Assembly (NCBI GenBank): GCA_049323895.1
Contig: JBMOKT010000014.1
Location: 1 to 64,000, forward strand
DNA length: 64,000 nucleotides
DNA from: JBMOKT01 sp049323895
GTDB taxonomy: Bacteria > Bacillota > Peptococcia > Peptococcales > BICA1-8
Reading direction: 5' to 3'
Shown here: one piece after another, positions 59,249 to 64,000 of the stretch
How positions within the stretch are numbered: position 1 is the stretch's first letter
Layout: every line of letters starts with the position of its first letter
Program-made: the position numbers and the translations under genes
Notes under the pieces: model-generated
The model's input: the letters and a program-made list of their open reading frames with translations, nothing else
Told to the model about the DNA's origin: nothing
Database searches by the model: none

Positions 59249-59917
59249 TTATTTTTTCACCCTTGTTTTACGCTTTTTTGGTTTTTTATCATCTATATAC
59301 TTATGGGTTCCCTCAGTTAGGATAACCTCAGTTAAATGACGTACTGTTTCCCAGTCCTTAAATGATTCGGCAAAGACGATCCCTACTGCGCCGCAATCAT
59401 TACAATGGAGTTCCATACGGTCAGGGTATACTTCAACCTCCAGGTTGGTGTTTCCACAGCTGCAGTAGAGTCCTCCTCTATCGGCTATCTGGTGCAAATG
59501 CTCCAATACTTTATACATGATTTCCGGGTTGTTAAAGTATTCTCCATAGCCTAGTTCCTCAGCCATTTCCTGTACAGTTTTATCCATATTTTGCACATTT
59601 CTGCGTACTTCGTCCCGGGTACCAATAAAACCAATTTCTACTCCAGTTTCTTCACAAACAAGGGTTAGCAAGCTTTCAGTCCATAATTCTTTTGTGTTAA
59701 AGGTGAAGGAGTGTTTGTCCTCACACATATTGCACTCAAGCTGCAACCAACAGGTTTTTCCTTTGTTACGCCCCATTGTAAGGAGGTTAGCACCACATTC
59801 ACAATTGATTACTGCTTTACTGCTGCCATTTATACTAAAGCGAGAAAGCGCATAAAAATCCATTTTTCCGCAGATTGGACATCTAAGAGCTGCTGTTGTA
59901 TAGGTTGAAATAATCAT
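59249..59917 (-). CDS. Zinc-ribbon protein of unknown function between spo0F and fba
   Basis: 222 residues with at least five Cys pairs: CPICGK (about 13-18), CECGAN, CNMCED, CSCGNT and CNDCGA. The first and last pairs could make one zinc ribbon and the middle ones another. The C-terminus is strongly basic (KKPKKRKTRVKK), which suits nucleic-acid binding. ATG follows GGAGG by 7 bases. I recall similar genes beside spo0F/fba in Peptococcaceae but cannot name a family; it may be a lineage-specific regulator. Confidence 0.75.
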   Translation of the reverse strand: MIISTYTTAALRCPICGKMDFYALSRFSINGSSKAVINCECGANLLTMGRNKGKTCWLQLECNMCEDKHSFTFNTKELWTESLLTLVCEETGVEIGFIGTRDEVRRNVQNMDKTVQEMAEELGYGEYFNNPEIMYKVLEHLHQIADRGGLYCSCGNTNLEVEVYPDRMELHCNDCGAVGIVFAESFKDWETVRHLTEVILTEGTHKYIDDKKPKKRKTRVKK

Positions 59918-60011
59918 TGTGGTTTCCTCCTTTCAAAAGAATAAGAATAGAAAATAGTGCAAAATATCTTTCTGCACGAAAGCCTTAAATTCCTGCAATC
60001 TAAGGTCCAGT

Positions 60012-60368
60012 TTATAGATTTATTATTTCATCCACCATAGAGATTAGTTTATCCAGGTCGAAGGGTTTACTGATAAAACCAGCAATACCTAAATCTGAAT
60101 TTGGCAAACCATCATTATCATAGGCTGTCATTAAAAGAATCTTTACTTCTACATCCATCTTCTTAATTGTTGATATAGTCTCTAATCCTGTCAATCCAGG
60201 CATCTTCATATCAATAATAATTAAATCGGGCTTCCACTCTTTTACTATGTCTAAAGCTTCCTTACCGTTGACAGCCTCCCTAACGTCGTAATTGTCCAAA
60301 GCAAGGGTAAGCAAAGTCCTAACCCCGTATTGATCATCAACAATAAGTATTTTTGGTAAAGAAGTCAA
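60012..60368 (-). CDS. spo0F: Sporulation initiation phosphotransferase Spo0F
   Basis: About 118 residues, a lone receiver domain. Acidic pocket VDDQYG, phosphorylated Asp in DLIIIDMKMPGLTG, and Lys in FISKPFDLDKL. Spo0F takes phosphate from KinA-type kinases and passes it to Spo0B. TTG 60368 is 5 bases after GAGGGGTG. Several clostridia lack Spo0F; its presence points to a phosphorelay-type lineage within the Firmicutes. Confidence 0.9.
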   Translation of the reverse strand: MTSLPKILIVDDQYGVRTLLTLALDNYDVREAVNGKEALDIVKEWKPDLIIIDMKMPGLTGLETISTIKKMDVEVKILLMTAYDNDGLPNSDLGIAGFISKPFDLDKLISMVDEIINL

Positions 60369-60524
60369 ATAATCACCCCTCAAAAAGGAAACTCCTCAAA
60401 AGCAGCCTCCTAAAACACTATCCTTAGAATACCTACCTATAATTAGTATTCCAGTTAATAATTATTCTTGAAAAAAACAATTAATCCTGCTTAGAAAAAC
60501 TGAAAGGTTATGCAAAAAAATCCA

Positions 60525-61697
60525 CTATTTTGCTGTCATTCTTATTTCTTCATATTTTTCATCTATTTTTCTAATTTTGACAGGCTTGCCCTCTTTAAGA
60601 AATACTTTGGGGAGTAAGGGACTGATATTAGTCCGGCGTCCCGGCAATTCAACTATATCGCCAACTTTTACCTTATCCATGCCAGTAATATCAATTATTG
60701 TCATCTGCATACCCACCTTACCCAAAACGGGGGAAAGCTTGTCTCCTACTTTAACATAGGTTTTCATCCTGGGATGATCAATGAATCTTAATACAATTTT
60801 ACCCAGTACCTTTATTAAGTCAAACATGCCCTTAGGGCGGGGCACAGGTTCTACGGAAAAACCGTGGTGAAAGCCAATGGGTACTATTGCTGTCTTGGAA
60901 TTTCTACGCAATGTATATCCCTTCTCATAACCAATGGGATGCCCTTGGGGCAGATTATTTATATACGTAATTTGACCTTTTAATGCCCAGCCATTCTCTA
61001 AATTATAGCCCAGGTAATGTTTCCCTCCGGTTTCTTGCCCGTAAAGAATGGTACCGGCACGAACCATGTCTAAATGCATGTGGGGAAACTTTGCCAGGGC
61101 TGCACTGTTGCAAATGTGTTTAAGGGGAATTTTTAATCCCTTTTCGGCTAAAAATTTTACACCTTTTTGAAAAAAAGCAAACTGTTGTTCAGTATAGGAC
61201 GAATCTTGCCTCATAGCAGTTGATAAATGGGAGTATACCCCTTCAACCTCTAAATTGCTGTTTCCCTTCAATAATTCTGTTATCCCCGGCAATTCAGGAA
61301 ATTTTAAACCCGTCCTGCCCAAACCTGTTTCTAACTTGAGGTGCACTTTCAGGCTGTCTCCCCTTGAGGAAATAAGTTGGATTGTATTAAAGTCTGATAG
61401 GCTGGCGGTAAGCTTAAACTTTTCATAAAGATAGCTCTCTTCAGGCAAAAGGGGTTCAAAAACAAGGATAGGGACCTCCACGCCCGCTTTTCTTAATTGT
61501 ATGCCTTCGTCTAATTCAGTTACCCCTAGATAGTCAATCCCTGCCTTTTCTAGTTCCTGCCCTACTTCAATAATGCCGTGGCCATAGGCGTCAGCTTTGA
61601 CTACGCCTAATACTTTTGTTTCTTTATTGATAAATTCCCTGATTTTTAAATAGTTATTCAGTATTGCATCCAAATTAATCTCTATCCACTTATACAT
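60525..61697 (-). CDS. alr: Alanine racemase
   Basis: About 390 residues. The PLP-binding lysine is in VLGVVKADAYGHG near residue 34 and the barrel continues with DSSYTEQQFAFFQKGVKFL and ICNSAALAKFPHMHLDMVRA-GTILYG, ending in a beta domain with GKVGMQMTIIDITGMD. Supplies D-alanine for peptidoglycan. ATG 61697 is 6 bases after GAGGTG. Confidence 0.95.
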   Translation of the reverse strand: MYKWIEINLDAILNNYLKIREFINKETKVLGVVKADAYGHGIIEVGQELEKAGIDYLGVTELDEGIQLRKAGVEVPILVFEPLLPEESYLYEKFKLTASLSDFNTIQLISSRGDSLKVHLKLETGLGRTGLKFPELPGITELLKGNSNLEVEGVYSHLSTAMRQDSSYTEQQFAFFQKGVKFLAEKGLKIPLKHICNSAALAKFPHMHLDMVRAGTILYGQETGGKHYLGYNLENGWALKGQITYINNLPQGHPIGYEKGYTLRRNSKTAIVPIGFHHGFSVEPVPRPKGMFDLIKVLGKIVLRFIDHPRMKTYVKVGDKLSPVLGKVGMQMTIIDITGMDKVKVGDIVELPGRRTNISPLLPKVFLKEGKPVKIRKIDEKYEEIRMTAK

Positions 61698-61730
61698 GTA
61701 TGGCACCTCACTTCCGGGTGAATATCGCTA

Positions 61731-61881
61731 GTCTGATTCACTTTTAGGTAAAGATTGCTAGTCTGATTTTCATGAAATGCTTGTGTCAGACGCATAAGCT
61801 AGACCTATAAGTAAATCAGACTAACAAAGCTGTCCTCAAAGCGTAGCAGACCCGTGAACTAACTAATAAGTATTGTCAGAC
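61731..61881. repeat. GTCTGA/TCAGAC 30-bp inverted array between femX and alr
   Basis: Left arm GTCTGA at 61731 and 61761; right arm TCAGAC at 61786, 61816, 61846 (GCAGAC) and 61876, all 30 bases apart. Switch at 61767-61785. It abuts the femX stop. Confidence 0.88.
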
Positions 61882-61906
61882 TCAATATCTAAACCTTTAA
61901 GTAATT

Positions 61907-61938
61907 CTTAGCCTTTAAGTCTTTTCTTAAAGGCTAAG
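61907..61938. terminator. 13-bp perfect hairpin at the end of the FemAB-like gene
   Basis: CTTAGCCTTTAAG (61907-61919), TCTTTT loop, CTTAAAGGCTAAG (61926-61938). It contains the last codons and the TAA. No U-run follows. Confidence 0.55.
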
Positions 61939-62984
61939 AATTTGCGGACACCTTTTTGATATACGGGCTCAGCTGTATGCCAGAACCAGTAGAAAAAGGG
62001 TGAATAAACTAAATCATATTCTCCTACAAACTCGGTATATTCCCCATTAAAGCCCTTTTTGAATTTAAAGAGTCCATAAAGGGGGTTGTCCTCAGTCAAG
62101 TGACCCGGGACTCCTCTAAAGTCATATAGGGTACAATTGTTTTCTTTAGCCCATTTAATCATAGTCCACTGGAGAAGATAATTAGGCATTACATTACGAT
62201 AGCTGTTGCTAGAGGCACCATAGATATACCAAACCTTTTCTCCAAATATGAAGGCTAGTGTTCCTGCTATGTATTTACCCTCATATTCAGCCATAAACAA
62301 TTTGGCATAACCTCGCTCCACTAAATAGTGCCACATATCTTCAAAATAACCATAGGAACGTACTAAAAATTTATCCCGTTCACAGGTTTCCTGCAGTATT
62401 TTATAGAAATCCTTCAGGTCTTCCTTCTTGCAGTTGTCTATTATTTTGACACCTTTTTTTTCGGCTAGACGGATATTATAACGGGTTTTATTATGCATAT
62501 TGGTCAGTAGGGTTTCTTCATCAGGATGAATATCTAAACGAAAAACATATTTAGGCTGAATGCCTTCAAAACCCTCCCCCTTTTCTGCCGAGCGAAATCC
62601 CTGGGAGATGAGGAGTTCCTTAAACGCCTTGTTTTGGGCCGGAACATCGGGGTCAATTTTAAGAAAAATAGCATCATGTTCCTTAGCTAGTTTTTTAATC
62701 TCTTCTAAAAGAAAAGAAAATACCTTTTTATTTTCTATATCAAAAACAGGTCCCCGCGGGGCATAGAAAATTGCTTTTTTGATTCCGGGAATTATTCTTT
62801 TTAATATTGAACATGCTGCAATAGGTTGACCACCTTCCTCAATAATTAACCTTAAGGGCTGCCAACCTGTTTTTGCTTTAATTTCTCCCCATTCATAGGA
62901 TTGGAGTATATGTCCTTTGGGTACCGAGGAAACAAATTTATTGAAATAATCCTTTTCTTTTTCATTTATTAAACGGGCCTGCAA
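61908..62984 (-). CDS. FemAB/FemX-like peptidoglycan interpeptide-bridge enzyme
   Basis: About 358 residues, two GNAT-like halves. GHILQSYEWGEIKAKTGWQ, RGPVFD, KYVFRLDIHPDEETLLTNMH-NKTRYNIRLAEKKGV and the C-terminal YDFRGVPGHLTEDNPLYGLF-KFKKGFNGE are the FemX pattern. It likely adds an amino acid to lipid II from aminoacyl-tRNA. TTG 62984 is 10 bases after AAAGGA; a GTG at 62993 is too near the RBS. Adjacent to alr, in a cell-wall pair. Confidence 0.9.
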   Translation of the reverse strand: MQARLINEKEKDYFNKFVSSVPKGHILQSYEWGEIKAKTGWQPLRLIIEEGGQPIAACSILKRIIPGIKKAIFYAPRGPVFDIENKKVFSFLLEEIKKLAKEHDAIFLKIDPDVPAQNKAFKELLISQGFRSAEKGEGFEGIQPKYVFRLDIHPDEETLLTNMHNKTRYNIRLAEKKGVKIIDNCKKEDLKDFYKILQETCERDKFLVRSYGYFEDMWHYLVERGYAKLFMAEYEGKYIAGTLAFIFGEKVWYIYGASSNSYRNVMPNYLLQWTMIKWAKENNCTLYDFRGVPGHLTEDNPLYGLFKFKKGFNGEYTEFVGEYDLVYSPFFYWFWHTAEPVYQKGVRKFLAFKKRLKG

Positions 62985-63027
62985 AAAAATCACATCCTTT
63001 GACTTTTGGGTTAAGCTTCTAGGTCAA

Positions 63028-63106
63028 GTGGCTAGTGGCTAGTTACTAGTGACTAGTGACTAGTGACTAGTGACTAGTGGCTAGTTACTAGTTACCGGTT
63101 ACTGGT
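63028..63106. repeat. GTGGCTA/GTGACTA heptamer array
   Basis: GTGGCTAGTGGCTAGTTACT, then GTGACTA units in tandem, ending GTTACCGGTTACTGG. One of the longest heptamer tracts here (about 79 bases), just upstream of the femX RBS. Confidence 0.88.
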
Positions 63107-63290
63107 ATGGCATCTTCTCAAGGGTTAAAATATTGGGATGGCTTCACATGAATGTCATTCAAGCTGACGCATCTGCACCAAAGCAATATTTTGGGATGCA
63201 TCAGAAGATATTGGCTTTCATCGGATGCATCATGCAGTTTGTCCCGCAAGCAGATGCATCATGGTAAATTTACATGCATCGGATACCAAC
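63105..63290. repeat. GATGCATC-type repeat array
   Basis: GGGATGGCTTCACATGAATG, GACGCATCTGCACC, GGGATGCATCAGAAG, CATCGGATGCATCATGCAG and CAGATGCATCATGG, parallel in order to the units at 41380-41480. Confidence 0.75.
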
Positions 63291-63391
63291 TTACTAAAAG
63301 ACATCTACTTCTTTTCCATGTGACTGTAGCTATTTCCACAAAAATAATAAAATTCCTTTATAGTTTTTCTGTAAAACCAATAATCTAAACT

Positions 63392-63416
63392 AAAAACCCC
63401 GGGAAACCCCAGGGTT
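63392..63416 (-). terminator. Intrinsic terminator of pyrG
   Basis: On the minus strand ACCCTGGG, GTTT, CCCGGGGT (8-bp stem with one G-U pair) followed by TTTT, six bases after the pyrG stop. Confidence 0.85.
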
Positions 63417-63421
63417 AATTT

Positions 63422-64000
63422 TTAGCTTTCAGTATTATATTTGTAAGCTGCTCCGACAAAATCCTTAAACAAGGGGTGCGGACGGTTTGGTCGGGACTTA
63501 AATTCGGGATGGAACTGGGAAGCTACAAACCAAGGATGATTCATTAATTCTATAATTTCAACCAGATTCTTTTCGGCATAAACACCGCTTATTTGTAAGC
63601 CGGCTGATTCCATAGTCCCTTTATAGTCATTATTAAATTCATAACGATGTCTGTGCCTCTCGGAAATTTCCTCTTGACCATATGCAGCAAAGGCTTTTGT
63701 ATCTCTCATCAGGAGACAAGGGTACTTACCCAGACGCATGGTACCGCCTTTGTCTTCAATTTCCTTTTGTTCCGGGAGAATATCTATAACAGGGTATTGG
63801 GTCTCCGGATTGAACTCTGTGCTATGGGCATCCTGATAACCCAAAACATTACGGGCAAATTCTATTACCGCCAACTGCATACCTAAGCAAATGCCCAGAA
63901 AAGGAATTTTCTTCTCTCTGGCATAACGGATAGCGGAAATCTTACCCTCAACTCCACGATCCCCAAAGCCACCGGGAACTAAAATACCATGGGCATTTTT
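63422..64000 (-). CDS. pyrG: CTP synthase, C-terminal part (N-terminus beyond the window)
   Basis: The frame is open from base 64000 to the stop at 63422 (about 193 residues of about 535). It covers the glutamine amidotransferase domain: LVPGGFGDRGVEGKISAIRY, nucleophile in FLGICLGMQLAVIEFARN and the His/Glu pair in ASQFHPEFKSRPNRPHPLF. The enzyme makes CTP from UTP. An apparent ATG at 63880 is internal. Its presence beside spo0F agrees with the Bacillus order pyrG-spo0F-fbaA. Confidence 0.96.
   Translation of the reverse strand, partial: KNAHGILVPGGFGDRGVEGKISAIRYAREKKIPFLGICLGMQLAVIEFARNVLGYQDAHSTEFNPETQYPVIDILPEQKEIEDKGGTMRLGKYPCLLMRDTKAFAAYGQEEISERHRHRYEFNNDYKGTMESAGLQISGVYAEKNLVEIIELMNHPWFVASQFHPEFKSRPNRPHPLFKDFVGAAYKYNTES

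Larger units (their letters stand above)
62985..63421. other. Repeat-filled gap between pyrG and femX
   Basis: Heptamers (63028-63106), GATGCATC repeats (63105-63290), an AT-rich stretch likely holding the femX promoter, and the pyrG terminator (63392-63416). No gene is supported. Confidence 0.7.

Overview
The window is a 64 kb piece of a moderately AT-rich, Gram-positive-type chromosome. It most probably comes from an anaerobic, flagellated, endospore-forming Clostridia/Peptococcaceae-like Firmicute. The evidence is a set of sporulation genes (spo0F, spoIID, spoIIQ, spoIIID), late flagellar rod genes, an S-layer-homology protease, strong AGGAGG-type ribosome binding sites with frequent GTG/TTG starts, and a gene order that follows the Bacillus subtilis block pyrG-spo0F-fba-tal-glpX-rho-rpmE-prfA-prmC-ywlC-mntP-ywlE-rpiB-ywlG-glyA-upp-mnaA-atp-ywmB-murA-spoIID-spoIIQ-spoIIID-mbl-flhO-flhP. 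All but two genes are on the minus strand, so the window reads from right to left. No rRNA, tRNA, IS element or true CRISPR array was seen.

Layout in transcription order (right to left): pyrG (cut by the window edge), a FemAB-like peptidoglycan enzyme, alanine racemase, spo0F, a zinc-ribbon protein, three central-carbon genes (fba, fsa, glpX), rho, a LysM-M23 peptidase, a radical SAM protein and rpmE. Next comes an eleven-gene Mrp/Mbh-type cation/proton antiporter operon (51154-43728), prfA-prmC, a CPA2 antiporter with a GntR-RCK_C regulator, and the ywlC-to-wecB housekeeping run. The ATP synthase operon (30742-23034) follows, then a sporulation/cell-wall block (ywmB, murA, spoIID, spoIIQ, spoIIID, mbl), flhO-flhP and a rod-binding protein, and finally a cell-envelope region: a degenerate LCP protein, an SLH-subtilase, a copper-amine-oxidase-like stalk-domain protein and two LCP ligases, the last cut by the left edge. 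The two plus-strand genes are a 68-residue protein (7582) and a DUF4127 protein (20694).

The most unusual layer is intergenic. Nearly every gap holds short tandem repeats: 7-bp units (GTGGCTA, GTGACTG, GTCAATA types), 9-bp units (CAGTGGCTA), about 30-bp units with a GTCTGA/TCAGAC core, GATGCATC-type units and nested GGGGACAC hairpins. They follow a polarity: GTGGCTA/GTCTGA orientation on the left side of gaps (5' of the downstream minus-strand gene) and the inverse on the right side (3' of the upstream gene). Gaps therefore tend to be interrupted palindromes. Two unrelated-looking gaps carry, at the centre of such a palindrome, a gene for a four-helix-bundle (S23/IVP-like) protein; one of these splits the ATP synthase operon between atpG and atpD. 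An ORF inside an inverted-repeat stem resembles the layout of 23S rRNA intervening sequences and is the best candidate here for an undescribed element. In at least two genes (spoIIQ and comEB) the 7-bp repeats run into coding sequence.

Start sites were chosen by ribosome-binding-site spacing. Functions are assigned by reading motifs only; no database search was run.
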